From assembly GCA_039196965.1 (NCBI GenBank), contig JBCCUK010000007.1, forward strand, positions 62,001 to 126,000: a DNA stretch of 64,000 nucleotides, read 5' to 3'. This document shows, one piece after another, positions 20,701 to 26,500 of the stretch. The first letter of the stretch is position 1; every line of letters begins with the position of its first letter. The DNA comes from CALLCD01 sp039196965. Lineage in GTDB: Bacteria; Pseudomonadota; Alphaproteobacteria; Caulobacterales; Hyphomonadaceae. A model generated the notes under the pieces. That model saw only the letters and a program-made list of their open reading frames with translations. It did not search any database and was not told the DNA's origin. Made by a program: the position numbers and the translations under genes.

Positions 20701-23700
20701 TTGAGCTGGCCGACGGCGAGACGTCCACCACATTTATCGTCACCGCAGTCGACGATGCTGATGTGGACGGCGATCAACTCGTTGCAGTTACAGCGTCCTC
20801 GGTTGATTCAGCAGATGTCACTGCAACGCTGACCGTTACCGATGATGACATCGCCATGGATCCCAGCGACTTCGTTTTCAGCTTCTTCAATGCAGATACG
20901 GACGGGTTTGTAACGGACTTTGCCGATGGGGATGCCATTGATCTCGATGCGCTAGCACCCTCTACTCGCGCGATTGCAGCCGACTTTATCGGCGACGGCG
21001 TTGCAGGTGATGATGACGGCTCGCTTGTATTCGAACTGCAGGACGACAGTGGCGCTGTCATCGCCACACAGACCGAGAACTTCCAGCCCTTCGCTGTGTT
21101 CGGAGATGTTGGCGGAGACTTCAATAATTCGAGCCCGCCGCTGGTCGATGGCGACTACACCCTCATGGTCACGGCATTCAGCGCCAATAACGGCAATGGC
21201 ACAGTGCTCAGCACAGAGACTATCAACTTCACCATTGGTCTCCCTGAGGCTGAATTGAGCCTGGAGATCGATCCCTCAACCATTGCCGAAGATGGCACCG
21301 CCACGGCGACCATCATGCGCACGGGCGATCTGACGGACGCCCTGATTGTCATGCTACTGAGTGATGACACGACGGAAGCAATAGTTCCGCTAAGCGTCGA
21401 GATCCCGTCGAACATGGCATCCGCCCAGTTCACAGTTTCCGGTGTGCTCGACAGTCTGATTGACTCTGATCAACTGGTGAACATCACGGCTTCAGCCTCC
21501 GGATTTGCTGATGCGAGTGCGGCACTTACGGTCAGTGATATCGACCTTGGAAATGCTGTACTAACGATCGAGGGCTTGGGCGGCGTTGATGAGGTTTCCG
21601 AAGGAGCGGCCATTCAAGCAATGGTCACGACGTCGATTGCACCGGAAGAGGACCTTGTTGTATCGCTCGCAAGCAGCGATACAGGTGAGGCAACCGTACC
21701 TCCGACCGTAACAATTCCAGCTGGTCAGACGTCTGTGATATTCAGCATTAGCGGTGTAGTCGATGGAGAGACGGACAATGACCAGTCCGTCACTATAACG
21801 GCGTCTGCGCCTGGTTTCATTTCCGACGCCTCACTACCGATTACGGTTCTTGATGTACCATTCATCGCACCAGACCCCTTTGTCTTCGCACTGCTTGATA
21901 CGAATGCAGATGAGTTCGTCATGGATAATGGTGACATCGTCCGGATCGAGGATGGCGATGTCATTGATCCGTCGCTGGTCGATCCGGCCTTCCGCTCGAT
22001 CGCAGTCGACCTCAATAGCGAGGCCTTCGGCGGCGAAGATTTCGATGATGATGATTTCGGATCGGTTGTTTTCTCGATCACAAATGCCGACACGGGCGAG
22101 GTGTTAGATACCCAGACTGAGAGCGTTCCGCTTTACGTCCTGACCAGTAATTCCGGACCGAATTTTGCCAATCCGGACTTTGATTTTAGCGATGGCACAT
22201 TCGAACTCACCGTCACGGCATTTGATGGAAATGCCGGAACTGGCAACGAGATCGCGACCCAGACCATTAGCTTCACCTTCGGCGACGACACTGGAGCGCC
22301 AACGATTGTCAGCGATCCAATCGCGACCATAGACGAAAACCAGACTTTCGCCATCGATGTAGAGGCCATTGATGATCTTGATACGGAGGGTGCGGGCCTC
22401 ACCTTTGCTATCTCCGGCGGGGCAGATGACGACCTGTTCGACATCGATACCGACACAGGAGAACTGACCTTCAATACAGCTCCGGACTTTGAAGATCCGC
22501 AGGATGCAAATGGCGACAACATTCACGAGGTAGAGGTCACAGTCACCGACAGCGATGGTCTAACGGACCAGCAGACGCTCTCTATCACCGTGACGGATGT
22601 TGAACCGGAAGCCTCCTCAGATGGCGATGAGCTCATCCAGGTCACGGAGAATAGCGCGCCCGTATCCGGCAACATTTTCGACAATTTCTTTGATATCGAT
22701 CCGAATGACTCGCCGTCAGTTGTTTCCGTCGTTTCCAATGCGATGAGCACACCTGGTCTCGATATTGATTTCACGACAGGTGATTTCACCTTTGACCCCG
22801 CAGACCTCTATGAAACGCTGGTAGAGGGCCAAGTGTCGGGCTTCTCCATCGATTACACAATCGATGATGGATCAGGGACGCAAATCACATCGACCATCGC
22901 TGTAGAAGTCACCGGCGAAAATGATCAGCCCGTCGATGAGGATGAGACTGTCACGTTCGGTGATCCCCTACCGAATGTGCTCGCCAATGCTAGCGATCCT
23001 GACACCGGTTTCGATCCGGTTGAAGGCGCGGTGCCAGGCGGCGTCTCGCCTGACGAATTGTCGGTTATCGCTGTTGCCAGCTCGGCTGGCTTTGTCGGGG
23101 CGGGGACACCGCTTCCCGGCTCCGGCGGCGGCCTTTTCACCATCACTGCCGATGGCGAGGTAACCTTCGACCTTGATGGTGCTGACGAACTCGTTGCAGA
23201 CGGCGACACAGGCACGACCTCCGTCAGCTACACGATCGCCGACGACATTGGGCTCACCGCGACCAGCTTCCTCACCGTTGAGTTTGAAGGCGCGAATACA
23301 GCACCGGTCATCAGCAATGATCCGCTAGTGGTCGATGCCCCCGAGAACCAGTCCATCGCCGTGGACGTAGATGCCGCTGACGACTTCAGTAGCGAGGGCG
23401 ACGGACTCATCTATACAATTAGCGGCGGTGTTGATGCTGACGCCTTTGCGATCGACACTGAGACCGGTCTTGTCACCTTTGAAACTGCTCCGGATTTCGA
23501 GGTGCCCGGTAGCGCTGATGGCGACAATACATTCGAAGTGGAGGTTACGGTTACCGATGCAGGCGGGCTAACTGATACGGAGACATTCGAAATCAATGTC
23601 TCTGATGAAGATGACGATGTCATCATTCCCGATGATCCGGTTCTGTTCAGGGTTACAGTAGATGGTGAGCAAGGAGGCAACGGCCCGGTGGCCACAGTCC

Positions 23701-24500
23701 AGACACCGACGGGTGACAACGACATTGAAATTGGCGGCAACGACACGGCAGGCTTCCTGTTCCAGGACATAGAAATCCCTGACGGTGCGGTAATCGAAAG
23801 TGCCGAGATCGTGTTTACCTCCCAGCGCACACAGACTGGCGCAGATGGCGTGAACATCCGTCTGTTCAACTCGGCAACAGTGCCAGCGGTCCTGCCCGAT
23901 GGCATTCTAACAAGCTCAGGGTTCGACGAATTCGATACGATCAGTTTCGATCAGGGCAACCTTGCCGATGAGGAAGTGTTCGAAACGCCGGACATATCCG
24001 AGCTCATCAATGAGCTTCTGGAGACGGACCCGCAGTCCGATGGTACGTTCGATTTGCTGTTCGCCCTTGATACTGACAGCGGTATCTTCCGCGTTGAAGC
24101 AGAAGAACTGGAAGGCGCGGGTGAGGCGACAGCGGCCCAGCTTCAGATCACATTCGCGCCTGCACCTGCACCTATCACAACGACTTTGTCGCTGGCATCG
24201 GCGAGTGTGCCGATCAATCAACAGCTACCTGTTGCCACGACAAGCTCGCTCGAGGTTCCGTCAGAGCTGACACCGTTCCTCATTGAACCTGAAGAGGCTG
24301 ACGGTTTCGAATTTGCTGCTGTGCTGCAAGCTCCTGACACCATGCCCTATGAGAAGGGCTTTGGTGAATTCGGCCCTCCACGCATACCGACCTCAGATCC
24401 GGGGTACAACTTTATTGGATTGGAGGAGGACGCCTTCAGTTTCGCTGACACCGATGAAGAGATAACGATGACCATGGATGACAGCCTGATTGTAGTGTAA
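11763..24500 (+). CDS. Giant Asp-rich secreted adhesin with Calx-beta, cadherin/VCBS-like and beta-helix modules
   Basis: About 4245 residues, very acidic and nearly free of Cys and Lys, with no N-terminal signal peptide and no membrane segment, which fits a type I secretion substrate. Modules by nucleotide position: an unrecognised N-terminal region (11763-13515); VCBS/cadherin-like repeats (13570-14500 and 15415-16940); Calx-beta-type repeats with DDxxxEGxE-like ends (14955-15330, 16980-18730); a parallel beta-helix region opened by an SLREAIAFANSN motif (18740-20200); cadherin-like repeats near 20266, 22328 and 23331 (xAPDFExP plus DGDN); Calx-beta repeats at 20560, 21250 and 21560; a duplicated unknown module (20856 and 21863); and a C-terminal jelly-roll-like region (23640-24170) with a tail ending DDSLIVV. 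The frame is open back to an ATG at 11679, but the AGGT spacing favours 11763. No secretion genes lie nearby. Canonical RTX nonapeptides are not seen. Confidence 0.88.
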   Translation: MSTTFSFGDLIFIGDEESVFGLDFDPIEAVIPLTFSFTTGFDIGGELGRVEVIPGFTIRIPFLPDIRVPPLVIDFDTELSAEASLSGEFGVELGFNVDLGSIESEFEFDALGAAFNGFRGQSGALSQFVSDADPVITTGEFETSTPEANAFLEAVLEFAFTLDVEGRLFGQNFLGGLLEDISFDSTDSALLDEILSGLAPIVAEDDDGNEIIDPDTMEPVLEQEAGRLTLVAAGTDGLQIIENPSPFVLNDILGLGVEDPLVEVDLTDLTFNAVIDPFTARLFIFTDNISFNGNGLGSGNVPPFNIDVGEFFFGVPDIADEGVLQPLGTVTSDASEVFAQLGFDVDIPVALALNVLTFGAIPTGTGFNASLLDGLIDLDVDLLDIDAGPNLSLTQELELSPNDLMLTLDFTDLAGMPVMVDALTRDPVTGEITETFTDVTSITVPFDEFPELNISDAVIATPTFSLAPTLDNLTSVDLGLFVDFVVGGLEAALNNPINLGPDTLLEIDVAIFEESFDGEDLNDLVNGLFNIDLEEQINDVLRDIGINDDVFATDGVLRIPVFNNDALALSNFSSPIGGDPFVFDIEQSGRNGGFTGIDDGVNTNAPQVTRDDTFVVPNLGLGITEDGFVTLTNEQLTANDFDLDAFDKLTVVEILDTVVANILNQDGDIVATELIDGSSLIFLNEDGSLTIDADGTLDFLAQPPEGANSVEFVATQVVEDAVGNVGVGEIAFIVTGTNDDPVAFDDAFASAAGASFAGTGGAETFTFSGLIDNDFDIDDSAFDLDGNRTLFAEDPNIPGSLLNVPGTNLAIAEDDNDTGTFGAPDVDPDIVTDQGGRIDFTESFTSDEFNYTPPTGPLTLLDGSTVADLASLDADDVFVDTFTYTLEDFFGGFDTATATIVFFGTEEAVVGSGIFEATNPLIFLPEDQLLFEDGDFGQLIFVPGADPSGNTTNDGTTDFELTFDSTEILITTPDSLTGATSSTDDTTDITTISFSLDDGAFGLPINFRAQALDDGVVEIMDSTDVTLTAVTTDADDGSPFLPNGSNAPGLSETVQVEISEPPAIIVSETEVTVGEDGTTATFTVGLNQAPAAGTTVLVALFTDNDAEFVISAPGMAPAGGLGLTFDDTFDPADPSDFVTVTVSVEDDLLLEGTEFGQISIVVDTMVSTDRAFDEADAESISVRVEDDENQAPIGVADPNVETTITFDADGNSIVTSTPTVDISVDEDGGPIMIDVLANDFDPDTGDNSTLSIATMDADGNDISPTADNGTVTVNADGTLNYTPNANFNGVDVITYAITDGGFNPDGSATITSGIPVLVTVNAVNDAPTLANDTFTFVEDENPTIDIAALIDDVDGETEFSLVSVTNSNLAGVVEIDPATGDPLDGTGIFRFDFIENFFNATNTEEDPLTGLTNRLDDAVQITGSDTVTATFVFADAAGAETTATFTFLITPVNDAPVATQIATATTAEEVAITFDDQDLIDNIDGILNNGVEVEDVDDDVPDAISITDVAAVPQITVDGVTGSAGTAVFASEGGELVETVRPVFDDAGNIIDIATGSPVFVPEGDIVFTPSGDLVDSLGVGESATATILFTFTDDAAAEGVGQIDVLITGVNDAPEAEDATFATLLSGALPSPVATPISPFAPTDTFDLSAFGTDVDGDDLTFSLVEGFSGDLDGYEVSVNSDGTFSITAPPFTDLPSGTGLADTFEFQVEDPFGATDTALVAVTFFDNLTLIPPFGGSAPGITVSASGTVTTDNGNEVNLVIAEGAVAPIVVGLTDVLAQGETVTLVVTVSDPSADDPAEAGAVTSLLTFTDIDQSARLVDIEAFQDGLIEDPEFVTITVSVVDDMSEARFGNVADITRDAEIVDAGSIIVSDPFLSITEGDNAEFTLALGTIPTGDVVLDITPLEADSPFSSTQITFESGDAGPQTVTLTTIDDDVIESLEFASLLISVNDDLTMDSRFADDGLIVDLENPMEMIPDTEFARDEAVVVAIADNDLPGLELSLSADAVAEGDSVIATVTRIGPFDEAVDVNLATLLPGDLEFSGGAVTTPATGFPFLSIPAGEVSAQFTITALADGVLEPNDEIATIVVAGPGGAPLADTALLTISDNGVVFPTLSIAIDPASISEASGVATGTVTLSEPLTDDLEVTLISSDTGEALVTDIVIIAAGDTEATFFIAAVDDAVVDGDQTVTITASGDGVVSGSAMLTVTDDDGVDLPDLNIVLQMDNVGEGDGAGASGGTVTIDSPLADDLVVTLASSDDTEAVATPSMVTITAGQTEAAFDIDAIEDAIVDGNQTIQITASATGFDSASVDLTVNDNDVVDAPSLIVTTTADTIDNTDGVTSLREAIAFANSNADTSAITFAAGTGEAFENGGTIVLDASLGRLITNQSTSIDGDVNDDGIFDVTLDGSNLSDLVLEVQSFNGPLPVMLEGLRITGGDSTGAATPTAGGLLFGNANGSVINSEFSGNVGGTGGGLAVVGLDDSATVTLSNVDIFDNDATVSGGGLFISAVGTGGEVNASDLVIQGNNSGGDGGGLALEQTSGFLDVSIDVASIGQNGADTGGGGISITGGELSLTNATLSGNFTAMGDGGGIANSGGILEAVNTTIVANSAFNGVGGGIALAGGEASLANSTITGNFAVNGGGGVSDTTNSNDLMFNNSIVLGNDATTDNDLQIPGSFGALGSILGTSLFTGSGTVNDPAVIVDLGDDGAALASQVFADTVNFLDLNGDGVQDSGEVAFDADVLGGVLADNGGLLDTVALLASTANPALDAGLDSNIDQSFDARGTGFDRIVDQTDVANNGDNTVDLGAFELQDQAVDPLLAPEIISAEAIDVVENQTVVIDIEASDDIDTEGAGLTFSFTTTNGGVDNDQFSLDPDTGVLAFNAAPDFENPGDDNGDNDYDVEVTVTDSDGLTDTQNIVVTVINEAAVLSLAIDPNTISENGGEATATLTRTGDTSGALLVTLASDMIDEATVPTDVELADGETSTTFIVTAVDDADVDGDQLVAVTASSVDSADVTATLTVTDDDIAMDPSDFVFSFFNADTDGFVTDFADGDAIDLDALAPSTRAIAADFIGDGVAGDDDGSLVFELQDDSGAVIATQTENFQPFAVFGDVGGDFNNSSPPLVDGDYTLMVTAFSANNGNGTVLSTETINFTIGLPEAELSLEIDPSTIAEDGTATATIMRTGDLTDALIVMLLSDDTTEAIVPLSVEIPSNMASAQFTVSGVLDSLIDSDQLVNITASASGFADASAALTVSDIDLGNAVLTIEGLGGVDEVSEGAAIQAMVTTSIAPEEDLVVSLASSDTGEATVPPTVTIPAGQTSVIFSISGVVDGETDNDQSVTITASAPGFISDASLPITVLDVPFIAPDPFVFALLDTNADEFVMDNGDIVRIEDGDVIDPSLVDPAFRSIAVDLNSEAFGGEDFDDDDFGSVVFSITNADTGEVLDTQTESVPLYVLTSNSGPNFANPDFDFSDGTFELTVTAFDGNAGTGNEIATQTISFTFGDDTGAPTIVSDPIATIDENQTFAIDVEAIDDLDTEGAGLTFAISGGADDDLFDIDTDTGELTFNTAPDFEDPQDANGDNIHEVEVTVTDSDGLTDQQTLSITVTDVEPEASSDGDELIQVTENSAPVSGNIFDNFFDIDPNDSPSVVSVVSNAMSTPGLDIDFTTGDFTFDPADLYETLVEGQVSGFSIDYTIDDGSGTQITSTIAVEVTGENDQPVDEDETVTFGDPLPNVLANASDPDTGFDPVEGAVPGGVSPDELSVIAVASSAGFVGAGTPLPGSGGGLFTITADGEVTFDLDGADELVADGDTGTTSVSYTIADDIGLTATSFLTVEFEGANTAPVISNDPLVVDAPENQSIAVDVDAADDFSSEGDGLIYTISGGVDADAFAIDTETGLVTFETAPDFEVPGSADGDNTFEVEVTVTDAGGLTDTETFEINVSDEDDDVIIPDDPVLFRVTVDGEQGGNGPVATVQTPTGDNDIEIGGNDTAGFLFQDIEIPDGAVIESAEIVFTSQRTQTGADGVNIRLFNSATVPAVLPDGILTSSGFDEFDTISFDQGNLADEEVFETPDISELINELLETDPQSDGTFDLLFALDTDSGIFRVEAEELEGAGEATAAQLQITFAPAPAPITTTLSLASASVPINQQLPVATTSSLEVPSELTPFLIEPEEADGFEFAAVLQAPDTMPYEKGFGEFGPPRIPTSDPGYNFIGLEEDAFSFADTDEEITMTMDDSLIVV
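20266..23610 (+). repeat. Repeated modules inside the adhesin gene
   Basis: Three cadherin-like copies (about 20266-20550, 22328-22600, 23331-23610) share ENQ near the start, APDFE in the middle, GDN shortly after and a VEVTVTDxxGLTD end. Two copies of an unrecognised ~130-residue module lie at about 20856-21240 and 21863-22282, each opening with an FVF strand and closing with a TxxTIxFTxG-type strand. They are diverged at the DNA level, so these are old domain duplications, not recent tandem repeats. Confidence 0.7.
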
Positions 24501-24547
24501 TGGCGCTAACGCTCAGTCTGCGGCGGGGAGTATCTCGATATATCAGC

Positions 24548-25495
24548 TCAGTGGTCGCGTTTTGCCACGGGCATAGACAGGCCACTGATGGCGCGCTGGC
24601 TCAGAAGCTCGCGGCGGAATCTGAAATACTCTGCTGGCCGTCCGCCCGTTCCGGTTTCCATCTGGCCGGTGCCCTCGACAAGGCCAGCCCGGTCAAGCGT
24701 ACGACGAAAATTCTGCTTGTGCAGAGATAGGCCGAGTATGCCTTCCGCAGCGGTCTGCAAAGACAGAAGCGTGAACTTTTCCGGCATCATCTCAAACAGG
24801 ACTGGCCTGTATTTCAGTTTACCACGCAGGCGCGAAATCGCCGTTGCAAGGATTCGCCGGTGATCAGAAGCCATTGGTTCGCCGATCCCCGATCCTGTTC
24901 CTTTGTCGCAAATATCGCGAACCGCCTCTGAGACCAGCCCGGCCTCATAGAGCAGCTCATAGCGCTCTAGAGCGCGCTCCTCGATCCAGCGCTGGTCATC
25001 TGCCGCGAACGCAAGGCGAATACGTCCCTTGCGGGTCTCGTCATCGATGGCCCAGTCGTTCAGTGCCGGCAGAATGACGGCATCGATCATAGCCGGGCGG
25101 CCATGGCGATGATCTTCCCACGGAAAATGGGCATACCAGTTTGTCCACCTCGCCTCGAACCCTGCGCCCACCGAGGAGGCTTCCGGGGTCAGTGCGAGAT
25201 AACCGACCGAGACGGTGCGGGCGTCCGCCCGCGCATTCGGCAGCACGGCCTGCGGCGTCTCGCGGCCACGATCCCCGAATGTGTAGAGCTGTTCCACATA
25301 TCCGAGACGGAAGCCGGTCTGTTTTGCGACCCAGCTACGGAGGGCAAGCTCGAAGGTTCTATCAGAGACTGGATCAAAGGTTCCGTAGGGGAGGGCGGGC
25401 AGGCCGTCCTCACGCGAGGTTTCGAGGCTTTGGGGGAGCCCGTTCTCCACCGCGACGATCACCGCCGAAAGCCCGATGAGAAGTCCGTCGCTCAA
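24548..25495 (-). CDS. NrtR-like regulator: Nudix-fold N-terminus plus winged helix
   Basis: 315 residues. The N-terminal half has a Nudix-like fold start (MSDGLLIGLSAVIVAVENG) and a degenerate Nudix-box region (ELALRSWVAKQTGFRLGYVEQL) that lacks the GxxxxxE...REUxEExGU catalytic pattern, as in NrtR proteins that bind ADP-ribose or related NAD breakdown products instead of hydrolysing them. The C-terminal half (about 220-300) carries a helix-turn-helix region with FRRTLDRAGLVEGTG, typical of NrtR wings. Alphaproteobacterial relatives are called NAD regulators. It ends in ATGA overlap with the HD-domain gene upstream in the operon, suggesting shared transcription and possibly nucleotide-pool control. 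The adhesin gene converges on it. Confidence 0.75.
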   Translation of the reverse strand: MSDGLLIGLSAVIVAVENGLPQSLETSREDGLPALPYGTFDPVSDRTFELALRSWVAKQTGFRLGYVEQLYTFGDRGRETPQAVLPNARADARTVSVGYLALTPEASSVGAGFEARWTNWYAHFPWEDHRHGRPAMIDAVILPALNDWAIDDETRKGRIRLAFAADDQRWIEERALERYELLYEAGLVSEAVRDICDKGTGSGIGEPMASDHRRILATAISRLRGKLKYRPVLFEMMPEKFTLLSLQTAAEGILGLSLHKQNFRRTLDRAGLVEGTGQMETGTGGRPAEYFRFRRELLSQRAISGLSMPVAKRDH

Positions 25496-26118
25496 GACCG
25501 CCGCTCCGCTTCCATGGCTGCGAGGAGCGAGACGTGCTTGGCCATGAAACTCGCCTGGGCATCTTCGGCCGGCTTAGGCTCAAGATCGAGTTTGATTTTC
25601 TCCGGAGGCTTGCCGAAGAACCTGTCAGCTTCCTTGACTTCAAATCCTGCGAGCTGCACGGCCTCGAACCAGGCGCAGATCCTGTCTGCCTGTTTAATCA
25701 CTTTTTTTAGCTTTTGCGGCGTGCGGGCCGGCAAGCCGAAGCGAAGGTGAACGGCCTCCTCGAGGCGTTGCTCAATTCCCTTATAGCTGTCGCCCAGTAT
25801 CGCCTTGAAGGGGGAGATCATGTCTCCGATGACATATTCCGGGCTGTCATGGAGGAGGGCCATCAGCTTCTGATCGGCCTTCAGGGCCGGGTGCAGGGTT
25901 TCGCAAATCTCCACAACCAGCACTGAGTGTTGGGCCACGGAGAACGCATGCGCGCCTGTTGTCTGCCCATTCCAACGTGCCACGCGGGCTAGCCCATGGG
26001 CGATGTCTTCGATCTCCACATCCATGGGAGATGGGTCGATCAGGTCTAGCCGCCGACCGGACAGCATGCGCTGCCAGACCCTGGTCGTCCTCGATGAGTT
26101 TGTCTTTCGCACCGTCAT
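25492..26118 (-). CDS. HD-domain hydrolase, YfbR/HDDC2-like
   Basis: 208 residues. The metal-binding HD signature is visible: H in HAFSVAQHSVLVV, the HD pair in LLHDSPEYVIGDM, and a downstream D in KQADRICAWFEA. Length and motif order match the 5'-deoxynucleotidase-like group that removes phosphate from deoxynucleoside monophosphates. It is the first gene of a two-gene operon with the NrtR-like regulator (4-nt overlap). Substrate is inferred from the family only. Confidence 0.8.
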   Translation of the reverse strand: MTVRKTNSSRTTRVWQRMLSGRRLDLIDPSPMDVEIEDIAHGLARVARWNGQTTGAHAFSVAQHSVLVVEICETLHPALKADQKLMALLHDSPEYVIGDMISPFKAILGDSYKGIEQRLEEAVHLRFGLPARTPQKLKKVIKQADRICAWFEAVQLAGFEVKEADRFFGKPPEKIKLDLEPKPAEDAQASFMAKHVSLLAAMEAERRS

Positions 26119-26245
26119 AGCGCCGTTGTTTAACCCTTTGTTCGGAGAGGTAAAGAAACCGGGGCATTTTGGTTACGCTTTGGTCCGATTCACACCTTAT
26201 TTGACTCAAGCTCCGTTAAGACCTCTCAGCGACACTGCCCCCATA

Positions 26246-26422
26246 ATGAAAGAAACCATGGGTGATCCTTTGATGTTCGAATTTTTGATGATGGCCGCGC
26301 AACATCCCTCCACACCGTGGGTGGTTCTGATAGGGCTCCTGGCCATGATCGTTGTCGAAGCATGGAAGGTGAGCGACAAGGCGTTAATGGGCGACATGTT
26401 CGCCGACGGAATTGACGACTAG
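26246..26422 (+). CDS. Small single-span membrane protein (58 residues), unknown function
   Basis: The frame is open from 26003, but the part before 26246 is antisense to the HD gene, so the ATG at 26246 is the likeliest start. Residues about 24-40 (TPWVVLIGLLAMIVVEAW) form one membrane span, with acidic residues near the C-terminus (GDMFADGIDD). A strong rho-independent terminator follows 35 bp downstream on the same strand, which argues for a real transcript. No homologue is recognised. Confidence 0.5.
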   Translation: MKETMGDPLMFEFLMMAAQHPSTPWVVLIGLLAMIVVEAWKVSDKALMGDMFADGIDD

Positions 26423-26456
26423 ATAATAAAACGTCCGAGGTATGGGTGAGGGTTGG

Positions 26457-26485
26457 GCGGCTCCGTTTCTGGCGGAGCCGCTTTT
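26457..26485 (+). terminator. Rho-independent terminator after the small membrane protein gene
   Basis: Perfect 9-bp stem GCGGCTCCG/CGGAGCCGC with a 7-nt loop, followed by TTTT on the plus strand. It lies between two convergent genes (the small ORF and the M16 peptidase); the minus-strand side begins with AAAA upstream of the stem and no T-run downstream, so plus-strand use is favoured. Confidence 0.85.
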
Positions 26486-26500
26486 CCGTTTGGTCGCTCT

